A DNA stretch of 64,000 nt from Eutrophocola salsuginis (GCA_038147195.1 JAYQTB010000006.1:186001-250000), one strand, 5' to 3'. Counted from the stretch's first letter, positions 7,951 through 17,667 are shown. A program made the numbers and translations. Notes: generated from the sequence alone by a model not told the origin.

Positions 7951-8826
7951 TTATCTTTGTGCCAGTTCTTGGTACACCGCCGGCAAAAACCTGGCAGAAT
8001 CGCCATATGTGCTCTCGAATTCTGCTGCCGGCCTGGCCGCGATAACTTCTTCGAGCGACTTACCTTCGGCGACCAGCCTGCCGACCCGATCCCTAACCGT
8101 CACCACCATACCGATATATGTGCCAAGTTCCGCCTTGGTGGTCACTACACCGTTGCCAGCAATGATCCTAGTTGAGTCATCAGCTAGGTCGAATGCCATC
8201 TGGTCTGCCTCGATGAACCCGCTGACGGTACCACCGGCCAGAACTGGAAAACGTTCTGGGCTGTAAAGATCACCCAGGTGCAATACGTTGGCATTTTCGT
8301 ACTGCACCATCACGTTACCAAGTGAATGGGCGGGCGGCATGTGTGTAACGCGCACGGTTTCTCCATCGAACTTGATCGTCAGGCTGCCGCTATCTGAGAT
8401 CAGGACGGTGGGCCTTGCCGCTTCTGGTGCAGGAGGTCCGCCGCGTTGTCCTGCTGTCAGCACATTACGAACATCCTCATGGGCAATGATTGTGGCACCA
8501 TTTAGGCCAAAATTCTCATTACCATCGGTGTGATCCGGATGTTCATGACCATTGATCAGATAGACCACTTCGCCACCAGAGATCTCATGTACAATCGCGC
8601 GAATTTCCTCGAACAGCTCGGGACGCTTGCTGTCCACCATCAGGGCACGATCATTTCCGGCCAGCACGCTGATGTTAGCGTAACCACCGCCGCTCAACAT
8701 CCATACGTCACCGGCGACATGTTCCATCTGCAGTGGCGGTTGGTCAGCGGCAAAGAGCGGTGAACCCAGGCAGATAAAAAAAAGGACGCCCAGTTGGCGT
8801 CCTTTTGACAGTAACTTGAATTTCAC
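7951..8826 (-). CDS. Exported metallo-beta-lactamase-fold hydrolase
   Basis: The 291-residue protein has a signal peptide ending near LGSPLFA (about residue 26). The zinc motif HEHPDH is at residues 94-99 (HxHxDH), with a later His in PPAHSLGN and Asp in HLGD, so both metal sites look complete. The substrate is unknown; relatives range from quinoprotein-pathway relay hydrolases to lactonases and lactamases. The GTG start at 8826 has GGGAG eight bases upstream. It is 56 bp downstream of the DUF1552 gene on the same strand. An intrinsic terminator structure lies inside codons 7-17, so expression may be attenuated from the upstream operon. Confidence 0.85.
   Translation of the reverse strand: MKFKLLSKGRQLGVLFFICLGSPLFAADQPPLQMEHVAGDVWMLSGGGYANISVLAGNDRALMVDSKRPELFEEIRAIVHEISGGEVVYLINGHEHPDHTDGNENFGLNGATIIAHEDVRNVLTAGQRGGPPAPEAARPTVLISDSGSLTIKFDGETVRVTHMPPAHSLGNVMVQYENANVLHLGDLYSPERFPVLAGGTVSGFIEADQMAFDLADDSTRIIAGNGVVTTKAELGTYIGMVVTVRDRVGRLVAEGKSLEEVIAARPAAEFESTYGDSARFLPAVYQELAQR
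8776..8806 (-). terminator. Intrinsic terminator inside the signal-peptide coding region
   Basis: On the minus strand AAAAGGACGCC (8806-8796), a five-base loop, and the complementary GGCGTCC run directly into eight T (8783-8776). The GC core is seven pairs and extends to eleven with A-T pairs. It lies 77 bases past the DUF1552 stop and within codons 7-17 of the hydrolase, so the operon terminator and a coding sequence appear to overlap. Confidence 0.75.
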
Positions 8827-8882
8827 GTGTTAATCTCCCGATGCTTGTTTTTCTTTCTTACTGTGCAGGACGTATCTGTTTA

Positions 8883-10226
8883 CTAAACGTCGAGCATGCC
8901 GGTACTGTTGCCAAAAGTGTCACGGTGAATACCGAACTTTTCGAGCAGCCCCAGGTACAGGTTCGCCAGCGGCGTGTGCGGCTCGTACATCAGGTGGCGA
9001 CCACCTTCAACAAGGCCATTGGCACCGCCCACCAGCAGAACCGGCAGCGGATCGAAATTATGTTCGTTGGCATCACTCATGCTGCTGCCATACAGGATCA
9101 GTGAATGATCCAACAGGGAGCCGTCGCCGTCCGGCGTAGCCGCCAGCTTGTCGAAGAAGCCCTTGAGTACAGTGATGTGATAGTTGTTCAGGATCGCGAA
9201 CTGATCCTTATTCTTTTGTTCGTTGGAATGATGCGAGGCGTTGTGAAAACCCTCGTTGACGCCACTTCGCGGAAAGCGCACGTTGCTGCCCTCGCCTGCC
9301 ATCATCAGGGTAGAGATGCGGGTGATGTCCGACTTGTAAGCAAGCACCTGCAGGTCGAACATCAGGTCGATGTGGTTTTCAAAACCGTTCGGTATGCCGC
9401 GCGGTGCATCCGGCACTTCCAGGGATTCTTCGGACAGTTTGGCATCAACCAGCGCAACGCGACGCTCGATCTCGCGCACTTCTTCCAGGTATTCATTCAA
9501 CCTAATGCGGTCGGCGCTTGGCAGTTTCAGACTAAGGCTGGAGACGTCTTCTCGTATGGAATCCAGCAGGCTGGCCGACTGGCGCCGTCTTTCCTTTCGC
9601 TCGACATCGGTAGTGCCATCGCCAAAGAGTCGCTCGAACACGAGTTGCGGATTGTTTTCCATGGGCAATGCCAGGCTGGGTGTCTTCCAGGAAATAGAGC
9701 TGCGGTAGGAACAGGTGAAATTGGCATCGCCACACGTATTGTTGGAAGGCTCTATGGCAAGTTCTACGGAAGGCAGCGGCGTATCCTGCCCGAGGGCACC
9801 GGCCACAACCTGGTCGAAGGACACGCCCACCTGGGCACGGTCACCCGCTACCGGATGGGCTGCCGTCAGGAAGGCCGCGGCGGCACGTTCATGATTCTGG
9901 GCACCACCGGAATCCTCGCCCTTCTCGGGTCCAACAGGTGCATTGGCCAGGCCGCTGATGATATTTAGCTGCCTGCGATAGCCTTCAAGCGGTTTCAGGA
10001 TGGGGGTGAATTCGAAATCCTTGCCCGTCTTTGTCGGCGTCCAGTACGCCATGGTGGCGCCATGGGGAATATAGATACATCCAAGACGTGGCGCGGATGG
10101 GTTAGCCGCGGTCTGGGCCAGGGCAGTACCTGCCGGGATCATAGCGTCCAGCAGCGGCAGGGCAACTGCTGTGCCTGCGCCTCTCAGAAGCGTGCGGCGT
10201 GACAGATGTTTCTTGGAGATGAACAT
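8883..10226 (-). CDS. DUF1552 family exported protein (Tat signal)
   Basis: The 447-residue protein has a twin-arginine signal, LSRRTLLRG followed by a hydrophobic stretch to GTALAQ, so it is exported folded, perhaps with a cofactor. The rest matches what is known as DUF1552: RLGCIYIPHGATMAYW, HERAAAAFLTAAHPV, LILYGSSMSDANEHNFDPLP and LLEKFGIHRDTFGNSTG. In known genomes this family is next to DUF1592-type cytochromes, as here. The function is unknown; the fold resembles sulfatase/phosphatase-like proteins. The ATG at 10226 was chosen for its GGGGGAAG ribosome site. The paralogue is at 56128-57480. Confidence 0.88.
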   Translation of the reverse strand: MFISKKHLSRRTLLRGAGTAVALPLLDAMIPAGTALAQTAANPSAPRLGCIYIPHGATMAYWTPTKTGKDFEFTPILKPLEGYRRQLNIISGLANAPVGPEKGEDSGGAQNHERAAAAFLTAAHPVAGDRAQVGVSFDQVVAGALGQDTPLPSVELAIEPSNNTCGDANFTCSYRSSISWKTPSLALPMENNPQLVFERLFGDGTTDVERKERRRQSASLLDSIREDVSSLSLKLPSADRIRLNEYLEEVREIERRVALVDAKLSEESLEVPDAPRGIPNGFENHIDLMFDLQVLAYKSDITRISTLMMAGEGSNVRFPRSGVNEGFHNASHHSNEQKNKDQFAILNNYHITVLKGFFDKLAATPDGDGSLLDHSLILYGSSMSDANEHNFDPLPVLLVGGANGLVEGGRHLMYEPHTPLANLYLGLLEKFGIHRDTFGNSTGMLDV

Positions 10227-10316
10227 GAGCTTCCCCCGCATCTTTTCGATGCCCTCAAAAGCCTTTCTTGCGAAACAGGATAGTCAAAAAAGTCTTTAAA
10301 TAAAACTGATCCAACG

Positions 10317-12629
10317 CTATCTCACCGCAGTTTCCATAGTTGCTGCATCTTTTGTGCGCTGCATAAAGGCAGGGCTCAAGGCGATTTCCTTGACCAGTGC
10401 GCTGAAGCGGAAATCCATGCTTTGCGCCCCGCTGACCACCTGGCGCACTGCTGGCATATCGTAATACTCGACCTTGCGTCCCAAGGCATAGGTCATGAGT
10501 TTCTCGGCGAAATTTTCAACAAAGAGATCACTGCGTGCCATGAGGATGTTGTACAGGCCGTCCGGTCCCATGAACTCGGTACCGTCCCAAAACGTGGCCT
10601 CGGTATTCACCGGAATGCCGTCGGTCTGGTCGCGGAACTTGCCGACCGGGTCGAAGTTCTCCAAGGCGAAGCCGATGGGATCCATCATGTTATGGCAGGC
10701 CGCGCAACTAGGGTCAACCCGGTGCTGTTCAAGGCGCTGGCGCAGTGTTGTCGGTACGGCGCCGGGCGGCGGCGCATCGTCGAGATTCACTTCCACGCCC
10801 GGCGGCGGCGGTGGAGGCGGCGCACCCAGCAAGTTTTCCATGATCCAGGCACCGCGGATGACAGGTGAGGTGCGGTTTGGCGCCGAGGTAATGGTAAGAA
10901 TACTGCCGTGACCCAGCAGGCCATGGCGGCCGGTGCCGGACAGGTCGACTTTGCGGAAATGACTGCCCCGAATGTTCGGGATGCCATAGTGTCTGGCCAG
11001 GCGTTCGTTGACGAAGGTGTAGTCCGCGGTGAGCAGTTCCTTCACCGGGCGGTCCTCGAGGATGATGGACTCGAGCAGCAACTCGGTTTCACGGCGCATG
11101 GCCACACGCAAACTGCCATCGAAATCCTCGGAGGTAGGGTTGACCGTGTTGAGCTGACGCAGCGCCAGCCAGGACGAGGCGAAATTTTCCACCAATGCTT
11201 CTGCCTTTGGGTCTCGCAGCATGCGTTGTATCTGCGTTTCCAGCACGGCATTGTCGACTATCTCACCGGACTTAGCAGCCGCAAGCAGCTCCTCATCGGG
11301 AATACTGCTCCAGATGAAGAAGGACAGGCGCGATGCCAGTTCATAGGGGCCTAAGGAATAACTTTCACCATCACGCAACCCCTCCGGTTCTTCCTCGAAC
11401 CTGAACACGAACATCGGATCGACCAGGATGCGCGAGAGGCCATATTGAATACCTGTTTCAAAATCACGCAGTTCACGGCCATCGCGGTAGAACGCCATCA
11501 GGGTATCCATAGCGCGATCAGTGACCGGGCGGCGGTAGGCGCGATAAGAGAGTTGTTGTAGTATCTGGCGTGCGCAGGGTTCCTCGTCCGCTAGGCTGGC
11601 CGGTGTACAGGATAAAATTCGGTTGCGGCTGGGAGTATCACCAGGACCGGTAGGGTTGAGCGGACCGGCGATGGCCACCGAACGCACTGACGTACTGTCT
11701 GACCAGACCTTGTGAAGGTCATCAACGCCGCGCGGTGACTGCGTCTTCACGAACGCAGCCTCTATGGCGTGCGGTCCGGCCGACAGTGTGATTATTACGG
11801 TTGCCCTTGCGCCCACCGGAAACAGGTGTACGCGTTCCCCGTCAATAACCAGTTCCACAGGGTCCTCGATACCTACAGGGTCGAGGGAAAAAGCGGCATT
11901 GGCGCCGGTGCGGCCAATGGTGAATTCATATTCGGCATCCAGCGGGAAGACATGCTCAAAGGACATGCCACCACGCGTACCGAGAGTTATACCTTCCAGA
12001 TGAGAAGACTGGTCCTGCGCATCGGCACGATAGGTGCTTGTGCTCAGGCTGGTGGTCATGTCACCCACAGCCAGCCGGCTGATCTTGTTGGCGGCGGATA
12101 CGTAGGCTTGCATCAGTGCCGGGGAAACGCTTAGGACACTGGCGATATTGTCGAAGCCTTCACTGGACGCATCGGCCGGGAACAGGCTGGCGGCATCGAC
12201 CGGCAGGTCGAGCAGGTCGCGAATGGCATTCTGGTATTCGCTGCGGTTCATCCGGTGCAGCATCGGCGCACCACTGTTCGGGTTGCCAGCCCATGCACGA
12301 TCGATGGTGTGCTCGAGGTCACTGAGGAAAGTTGTGACCTGCCTATCGCCGGGCCGGTTCTTGCCCAGAGGAGGCATCATGCCGGCCTTCACCTTCAGCA
12401 GCACCTTTTCCCATGTCTCGGCATCCGGCAGTATATTGCCGGTATTCATCAGGTCGAAAGCGATACCCCCGGCATAATCGTCTATGTTGTGGCATTCACT
12501 GCAGTAGCGGTCGAGCATCTGCACGTGGTTGTCGGCAATACCAACGGACTGGCCATCGGCGAAAACTGGCGCAAGTAGGCCAATGGCTAGGGCGAGCCTG
12601 GAAAGGGTCGGTAATCTCTTAATTGTCAT
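10317..12629 (-). CDS. DUF1592/DUF1588/DUF1585 multi-domain c-type cytochrome
   Basis: The roughly 770-residue exported protein starts with a Sec signal (LALAIGLLAPVFADG) and a haem motif CSECH, the planctomycete-type cytochrome domain. Then come DUF1587-like NRSEYQNAIRDLLDL, DUF1595-like, DUF1592 (ELASRLSFFIWSSIPDEELL), DUF1588 with a proline run and a second haem motif CAACH followed by DPIGFALENFDPVG, and DUF1585 at the end. The role is probably periplasmic electron transfer or oxidation; no substrate is known. The ATG at 12629 was preferred over 12647 to limit overlap with the ankyrin gene, but neither has a clear ribosome site. It forms an operon with the ankyrin gene upstream and DUF1552 downstream. 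Confidence 0.88.
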   Translation of the reverse strand: MTIKRLPTLSRLALAIGLLAPVFADGQSVGIADNHVQMLDRYCSECHNIDDYAGGIAFDLMNTGNILPDAETWEKVLLKVKAGMMPPLGKNRPGDRQVTTFLSDLEHTIDRAWAGNPNSGAPMLHRMNRSEYQNAIRDLLDLPVDAASLFPADASSEGFDNIASVLSVSPALMQAYVSAANKISRLAVGDMTTSLSTSTYRADAQDQSSHLEGITLGTRGGMSFEHVFPLDAEYEFTIGRTGANAAFSLDPVGIEDPVELVIDGERVHLFPVGARATVIITLSAGPHAIEAAFVKTQSPRGVDDLHKVWSDSTSVRSVAIAGPLNPTGPGDTPSRNRILSCTPASLADEEPCARQILQQLSYRAYRRPVTDRAMDTLMAFYRDGRELRDFETGIQYGLSRILVDPMFVFRFEEEPEGLRDGESYSLGPYELASRLSFFIWSSIPDEELLAAAKSGEIVDNAVLETQIQRMLRDPKAEALVENFASSWLALRQLNTVNPTSEDFDGSLRVAMRRETELLLESIILEDRPVKELLTADYTFVNERLARHYGIPNIRGSHFRKVDLSGTGRHGLLGHGSILTITSAPNRTSPVIRGAWIMENLLGAPPPPPPPGVEVNLDDAPPPGAVPTTLRQRLEQHRVDPSCAACHNMMDPIGFALENFDPVGKFRDQTDGIPVNTEATFWDGTEFMGPDGLYNILMARSDLFVENFAEKLMTYALGRKVEYYDMPAVRQVVSGAQSMDFRFSALVKEIALSPAFMQRTKDAATMETAVR

Positions 12630-14214
12630 GCGAGCTGTCATGGGCAATGCCGGCCTCGTCCATAAGTTCTTTCAGCAGGGCAATCGTTTCCGGTTTCTGC
12701 TCCGCACCCACCGCAGCCAGAAATACCCCTTCGGCCCAGCGCAATGCGGTTCGACCGACAGCATCCTCGACATCGAGTTTTGCACCAAGGGTGGCCAGGC
12801 AACGAATGATGGGGTTGTCACCGCGATTGGCGGCGCCAAGCAGGGCAGTCAGGCCCATGGAATTTTCGGCGTTGACGTCGGCACCCAATGCGACATTCAT
12901 TTGCACGGCTTCGAGCAATGCTTCCGGCGACACGGTATAAGTCTGCGCTACCGTCCAGTTCACGCCCGCCGCCGCCATCAGGGCGGTGGTGCCTTCATAG
13001 GTTGTCAGGTGAGGGTCGGCACCATATTCCAGCAGCATCTTCATGGCAGGTACATCCCCGGAGGCAGAAGCGCGGATGAACGGGGTCTGTCCAGTCATGT
13101 CCACCCAGGAAACATCATTGAGGGAATACAGCCACTTCTTCTCCGGCGGCCACTCCTTGGTGCGGGCATTCACGTCGGCACCATGGTCGAGCAGGTATTT
13201 GATCATGTCGAGAATCGGTTCGCGGTCGACATAGTTGTCCTGCGGATCGTCCTCGCGATCGCTGTTCATGTCGAGGTTGCGATAATCCACAGCAGCAAAT
13301 AACGGTGAGCGGCCGTAAAAGTCATCTACATTGATGGCAGCGCCATGGTCGATGAGCATGTAGGCGACATCGAGCTGGTTGTTCAGCAGTGCCATCAGCA
13401 GCGGCGTGATGCCGTTGGCCTCACGAATTTCCAGATCGGCACCGTTTTCAAGCAAGAGTCTTGCTGCTTCTGTGCTGCCGTCCCTTGCCGCATACAATAG
13501 CGGGGTCATACCGCCCTTCTTGTCAAAGCGTTCACCACGATGTGGTACGCCACTACGGTTGATACCTACACCCTCGGAACCACACCCGGTGCCTTTACAA
13601 GGGGGCAGGTATACTGGCTCCGGTCCAACCCGGGTCCTGGCGTCGACCCTGGCACCATGACTAATCAGCATGTCGACCACGTCGTTGTGGCTTTCGCGTA
13701 CCGCGATCATCAGTGCAGTCTGCTGGAAGTCGGGATCGCGGGCGTCGACAATTGCGCCGCTGGCCAGCAGCATGTCGACGACTTCGGGGGTGCCCGTGTG
13801 CGCAGCAGTCATAAGTATGGTCTCACCGCTTTCGGACAAGGTGTTGGGATCGGCTCCGGCATCGAGTAACAAGGAAACTATCCTAGCATTGCCGTTCTGC
13901 ACGGCAAGGAACAACGGCGAGATGCCGTTACGATTGATGACCACCGGGTCGGCACCAGCTTCCAGCAGGGTGGCGATAGCCTGTTCCTGATCACGCAACA
14001 CGGCCCAATGCAATGCCGTGCTTCCGTCATTGAGACGGCTGTTGACGTCGACACCGGATTTCAGCAGATGTCTGACATCCTCCAGCATACCTTTCTCGGC
14101 AAGGCGGGCGAGGTCGGGATTGGCGCCACTGGCTAGCGGAAGCGTGATCAACAGGGAGGCTAGCACCGCCTTAAGGACGCAACTGGCTGAAGTCATGTTC
14201 ATAAAGTTTGTCAT
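12619..14214 (-). CDS. Exported ankyrin-repeat protein
   Basis: The 531-residue protein has a signal peptide (VLASLLITLPLASG). Roughly eleven ankyrin repeats follow, with consensus such as DGSTALHWAVLRDQEQAIA and LLEAGADP, broken near residues 205-230 by an insert with two Cys (PPCKGTGCGSEG). The last repeats are spaced by a non-repeat insert after KKWLYSLNDVSWVDM. Periplasmic ankyrin proteins probably act as binding scaffolds. It is first in the minus-strand operon ahead of the DUF1592 cytochrome and overlaps it by about 11 bases. The same three families recur at 54260-59871, so the association is probably functional. GGGGAAG precedes the ATG. Confidence 0.9.
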   Translation of the reverse strand: MTNFMNMTSASCVLKAVLASLLITLPLASGANPDLARLAEKGMLEDVRHLLKSGVDVNSRLNDGSTALHWAVLRDQEQAIATLLEAGADPVVINRNGISPLFLAVQNGNARIVSLLLDAGADPNTLSESGETILMTAAHTGTPEVVDMLLASGAIVDARDPDFQQTALMIAVRESHNDVVDMLISHGARVDARTRVGPEPVYLPPCKGTGCGSEGVGINRSGVPHRGERFDKKGGMTPLLYAARDGSTEAARLLLENGADLEIREANGITPLLMALLNNQLDVAYMLIDHGAAINVDDFYGRSPLFAAVDYRNLDMNSDREDDPQDNYVDREPILDMIKYLLDHGADVNARTKEWPPEKKWLYSLNDVSWVDMTGQTPFIRASASGDVPAMKMLLEYGADPHLTTYEGTTALMAAAGVNWTVAQTYTVSPEALLEAVQMNVALGADVNAENSMGLTALLGAANRGDNPIIRCLATLGAKLDVEDAVGRTALRWAEGVFLAAVGAEQKPETIALLKELMDEAGIAHDSSHDN

Positions 14215-14478
14215 ATCTTCCCCTCGAAAAACCGCTGTCTGCCTGCTGGCTTTTGGGGTTTTACCTAACCGACGAGAGTGTCGTTACAGCTATGTATATT
14301 TAAAGCATTTCTAATAACCGAAAGCCTGTAATTAGCAGCACTTGGCGCTTTGGCACTATATAACAATGCCCGCGCCCATCTCAAGAATGTTCCTTTTTTC
14401 AAGTATAATTCCCGGGTGTTTTTTTATCTGCTACATTAACCGGCCTTTCCCTACTTAAGTTGAAAAGCGGACTCTAGC
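14215..14478. promoter_or_regulatory. Divergent promoter region, ankyrin operon and DsbA-like gene
   Basis: AT-rich divergent gap of 264 bp. A perfect TATAAT at 14404-14409 points toward the DsbA-like gene at 14479, without a convincing minus-35. No operator was recognised. Confidence 0.4.
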
Positions 14479-15129
14479 ATGTCACTACTGAAACACCTCG
14501 TTTTCCTGCTGCTGGCCGGCATCACGCTGGCACTCCAGGCGCAGCCCCGGGAATCAATAGAAGGCGTGCACTACCAGGCCCTGCCCTCTCCCGTGCCGAC
14601 CGAAACCGCCGAGGATGTCATCGAGGTTCGCGACGTTTTCTGGTACGGCTGCCCCGAGTGTTTCACCCTGGATCCCATGATGACAGAATATCGTGAAGGC
14701 GTGCGTGGTGACGTAAAGATGCTGCGTATGCCTGCCGTGTGGAACGACATCATGGCACTACATGCCCGCCTGTATTACACAGCAGTGAAAGCGGGTGTTG
14801 AAGACAGGGTTCACGAAGCGGCGTTCAGCGCCATCCATGAACACGATAATCCACTAAGAACCGAAGCCCAGGTTAAAGAGTTGTTCCTGGCGAACGGCGT
14901 GGAAGCGGCAAGCTTTGAGTTGGCGTGGAACGCGGAGGACACTGCCGCTGCGGTACAGCAGGCACGCCTGCGTACTGCCGACTACTTCATCGACAAGTTA
15001 CCCGCCATCATCGTCGGCGGCCGCTACCGAGTGACGGAGAACGACAAGGTGTTCAACCATACCGAACTGAACATCGCGGTCAACCTGGTCATTCGCCGTT
15101 TGCGCGACGAACGCCGCAGCGACTTCTGA
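14479..15129 (+). CDS. DsbA-like periplasmic thiol:disulfide oxidoreductase
   Basis: The 216-residue protein has a signal peptide ending LALQAQ. A thioredoxin-fold active site FWYGCPEC places Cys58 and Cys61, with Glu60 where DsbA has His. The helical insert follows, and DKLPAIIVGGRY supplies the cis-proline loop. DsbA proteins oxidise cysteines of exported proteins; the altered dipeptide should shift the redox potential, but direction and partner cannot be read from sequence. Possible clients nearby include the exported haem proteins and cysteine-rich quinoprotein. It is convergent with the quinoprotein gene, 16 bp away. Confidence 0.85.
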   Translation: MSLLKHLVFLLLAGITLALQAQPRESIEGVHYQALPSPVPTETAEDVIEVRDVFWYGCPECFTLDPMMTEYREGVRGDVKMLRMPAVWNDIMALHARLYYTAVKAGVEDRVHEAAFSAIHEHDNPLRTEAQVKELFLANGVEAASFELAWNAEDTAAAVQQARLRTADYFIDKLPAIIVGGRYRVTENDKVFNHTELNIAVNLVIRRLRDERRSDF

Positions 15130-15145
15130 TCCTGTTTTATTCCGG

Positions 15146-16978
15146 TTACTCCGGCGCTATCTCGAAGGCGAACAGCGCGTTACCCGGGCGACCAACAATG
15201 CAGCAATTGCCCGACAACACGTACACCATGCCATCCACCACGACCGGTCCCGGTCCGTCTATCGACCCGCCAGCCGCCGGCACACCATTGATGGTTTCAA
15301 ACTGCGGGTTGGTATTGAAGGTCCATAGCACTTCACCATCTTCGGCTCTGTAGACACGCACTCCGCCATCGGCTGAACCCGAAAAGACTGCGCCCGGTAT
15401 GGCTGTTACGGCTGCCGACTGGGTACCCCGGCAGCCACGGCCGGGTTCGCAAAGCAGGTCCGCCGGAGGTTTTGCCCACACTCCGCGACCCGATGCCAGG
15501 TCAATGGCGTGGATACCCCCGGAATCCGGGTTTGCGTAACCGCTAACGCCTGTATAGGCCATGCCCTCAGCAACTGCCATACCCCACCAGCCACCGGCGG
15601 CACTTGGCTCACCGGCCTTGTACGACCAGACGATCTCGCCGTTGTTGTTCGGGTCCAGCGCCCAGACCATGCCGGATTTCTGAGGGATCACCAGCAGCTC
15701 CCGACCACTGTCGGTAGATGTCAGGATAGGAGATGCGGAGAAGTCGACGTCCGGACCAACATCGTCCGGGCAGTTTGGATTGTCTTCCTCGGGGTTGCGT
15801 GGACAGCCGCCGATGAAAGCATCGTTCGCCGTCGTCTGGTTGACCCAAACGATCTCGCCGGTTTCAAGACTCATGGCGATGACAGCATCCGAGGTTACCG
15901 GTGCTGGCTCGCCATAGGCATTCCCGGTCGCGGTGTACAGCAGTCCACGGTCTGGATCGATGGTGGGGGAATTCCAAATGCCGGCGCCAGAGGGGCCGAA
16001 CAACTGCACACCCTGGCTGCTCAGACCACGTGGCTGCGCCTCGTCCATGGTGTAGGTTTTCCAGATGATTTCGCCGGTATTCGCATTCACCTTGGTCACG
16101 CTGCCGCGAAAGGTGCAACAGGGATACTGCGGCCCAGATGAATTGGTTTCTTCGACTACACCCGCTGACGGGACATAAAGGAAACCTTCAAAAAGACTGA
16201 CGGAACCGGTACCTCTGACGCCGGGATGATCTTCCACACGGGTAACCCAGATTTCCTGACCCGTTTGGGCATTTACGGCGTAAACGCTGCCCCGCAGGTC
16301 CTGGAAGTACACAGCATAACCGTCACTACCATCGGGCAGGCTGATCGGCCCGACCGACAGCGCGCTGCGTACGCCGGTACGCGGCAGGTAAGTCCAGTAG
16401 GAGCAACCGCTCTTCGCATCCAGGGAGTAAATCGCGCCAGCCTTGTTGCCGACAAACAGCCTGCCGGAGACCACAGCAGGTTGCGCCCGGGGCTGATCCT
16501 CGCCTGGCAGTCCGAATACCCACTTGAGGCGCAGGCGGCCAACATTGTCGGCCGTAACGCCGGCATCTAGTGCGGCACGGGCATTGCGATGGTCCCGGCC
16601 CCATCCGTTCCAGGCCGGCGCCAGCAAAGGGTTGCCCATAGGCGGGTTGCTTGAACACAGGTTGGTAGTCATTTCCAGGTTGAGCGCCTCCAGGGGCTGC
16701 CCGGTAATATGTTCGGCAACCGACTGCAACTGGATATTGCTTAAGCCTGATGCCTGGATACGCATGACACCCTGGGTCAGGGCGCGGTATATAGTTTCGG
16801 GCGGCTGCTCCGCCAGCGCCGATTTTGCCGGAGCACGAACGGTTTCATTCAACGGCGACTCATGGCACGCAGCGCAACGCGTTGTGTAAATAGCCTCACC
16901 ATCTTGCGCCCAGGCGGGTGTCGTGGTGAAAGCAACAACCAGAAGGCACCACCGATACACTTGGCGGGTTTTTTTCAT
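15146..16978 (-). CDS. Cytochrome c / PQQ-type quinoprotein dehydrogenase
   Basis: The roughly 610-residue periplasmic protein has a signal peptide ending PAWAQ and an N-terminal haem c motif CAACH at residues 35-39. A beta-propeller follows, with repeats such as GAIYSLDAKSGCSYWTY, GSVYAVNAQTGQEIWVT, SVTKVNANTGEIIWKTY and GIHAIDLASGRGVWAK. A haem domain ahead of a PQQ propeller is the layout known for polyvinyl alcohol dehydrogenase and related alcohol oxidases. Two vicinal Cys pairs (YPCCTF, GNCCIV) may form the adjacent disulfides seen in such enzymes. The ATG at 16978 was chosen because the upstream 21 residues do not fit a signal peptide. The substrate is an alcohol by family only. Confidence 0.82.
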   Translation of the reverse strand: MKKTRQVYRWCLLVVAFTTTPAWAQDGEAIYTTRCAACHESPLNETVRAPAKSALAEQPPETIYRALTQGVMRIQASGLSNIQLQSVAEHITGQPLEALNLEMTTNLCSSNPPMGNPLLAPAWNGWGRDHRNARAALDAGVTADNVGRLRLKWVFGLPGEDQPRAQPAVVSGRLFVGNKAGAIYSLDAKSGCSYWTYLPRTGVRSALSVGPISLPDGSDGYAVYFQDLRGSVYAVNAQTGQEIWVTRVEDHPGVRGTGSVSLFEGFLYVPSAGVVEETNSSGPQYPCCTFRGSVTKVNANTGEIIWKTYTMDEAQPRGLSSQGVQLFGPSGAGIWNSPTIDPDRGLLYTATGNAYGEPAPVTSDAVIAMSLETGEIVWVNQTTANDAFIGGCPRNPEEDNPNCPDDVGPDVDFSASPILTSTDSGRELLVIPQKSGMVWALDPNNNGEIVWSYKAGEPSAAGGWWGMAVAEGMAYTGVSGYANPDSGGIHAIDLASGRGVWAKPPADLLCEPGRGCRGTQSAAVTAIPGAVFSGSADGGVRVYRAEDGEVLWTFNTNPQFETINGVPAAGGSIDGPGPVVVDGMVYVLSGNCCIVGRPGNALFAFEIAPE

Positions 16979-17208
16979 CTTTCTTTCAGCCTTAACATCC
17001 ACTTTAATCCCCCTCATCCACGATAAAAACAATCTTCTCATGGCAGTTTATGACTGCCTAAGTTGCAGACAAAGCTTAGCAGACCCCTCACGCCATTTGT
17101 TGCGTTATTTGCGTTTTGCAGGCAGTGACCTTCATGCTATCCTGCCTCGATCAATTTTCGTTAGTTGTCAAAAAAGACTTTTGTTCCGGGAAATCCAGGG
17201 AAAGACTT

Positions 17209-17619
17209 ATGAAAAAACTGATTGCTCTCGTGACAAGTGCGGCACTGTTATCCACCCTTCCCGCCGCAGTACTTGCCCACCATTCCTTCGCTATGTTTGA
17301 CCAGACCACGAAAGTAGAAGTGACAGGTGTCGTGTCCAGCGTGCAGTGGACCAACCCCCACGTCTGGATAGAAGTGGATGTCCCGCAGGACGACGGAACA
17401 GCCGTGACCTGGGGTGTCGAATTCACCAGCGTGGTACACCTGACCCGTCGGAGCATGACTCGGGATACGGTCAAGGTCGGCGACCATGTAACCTTCTCCA
17501 TGAGTCCTTATGCCGACGGCAGTCCAGGAGGAAGGTTCTTCTGGGTGCAACTGGATGACGGCACCTACTATTGCGATGTGGGAGCAGCCCAGCGCATCTG
17601 CCAGGAACGCAACAAGTAA
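17209..17619 (+). CDS. DUF6152-type exported small protein (His-His N-terminus)
   Basis: The 136-residue protein has a signal peptide ending AVLA. The predicted mature form begins HHSFAMFDQ. The conserved core TNPHVWIEVDV and a beta-rich OB-like remainder match what I recall as DUF6152. The N-terminal His pair and the invariant NPH are candidate metal ligands (inference). The start at 17209 has AGGGAAAG in front; the frame is open to 17116 but that extension hides the signal peptide. The gene immediately precedes a WEGDTLVV protein. Relatives are at 23486-23881, 35098-36240 (fusion) and 62111-62530. Confidence 0.8.
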   Translation: MKKLIALVTSAALLSTLPAAVLAHHSFAMFDQTTKVEVTGVVSSVQWTNPHVWIEVDVPQDDGTAVTWGVEFTSVVHLTRRSMTRDTVKVGDHVTFSMSPYADGSPGGRFFWVQLDDGTYYCDVGAAQRICQERNK

Positions 17620-17667
17620 CACGCCTGGCTAGATAACCTGATCCACATGAATTACACGAGCGGCGAC

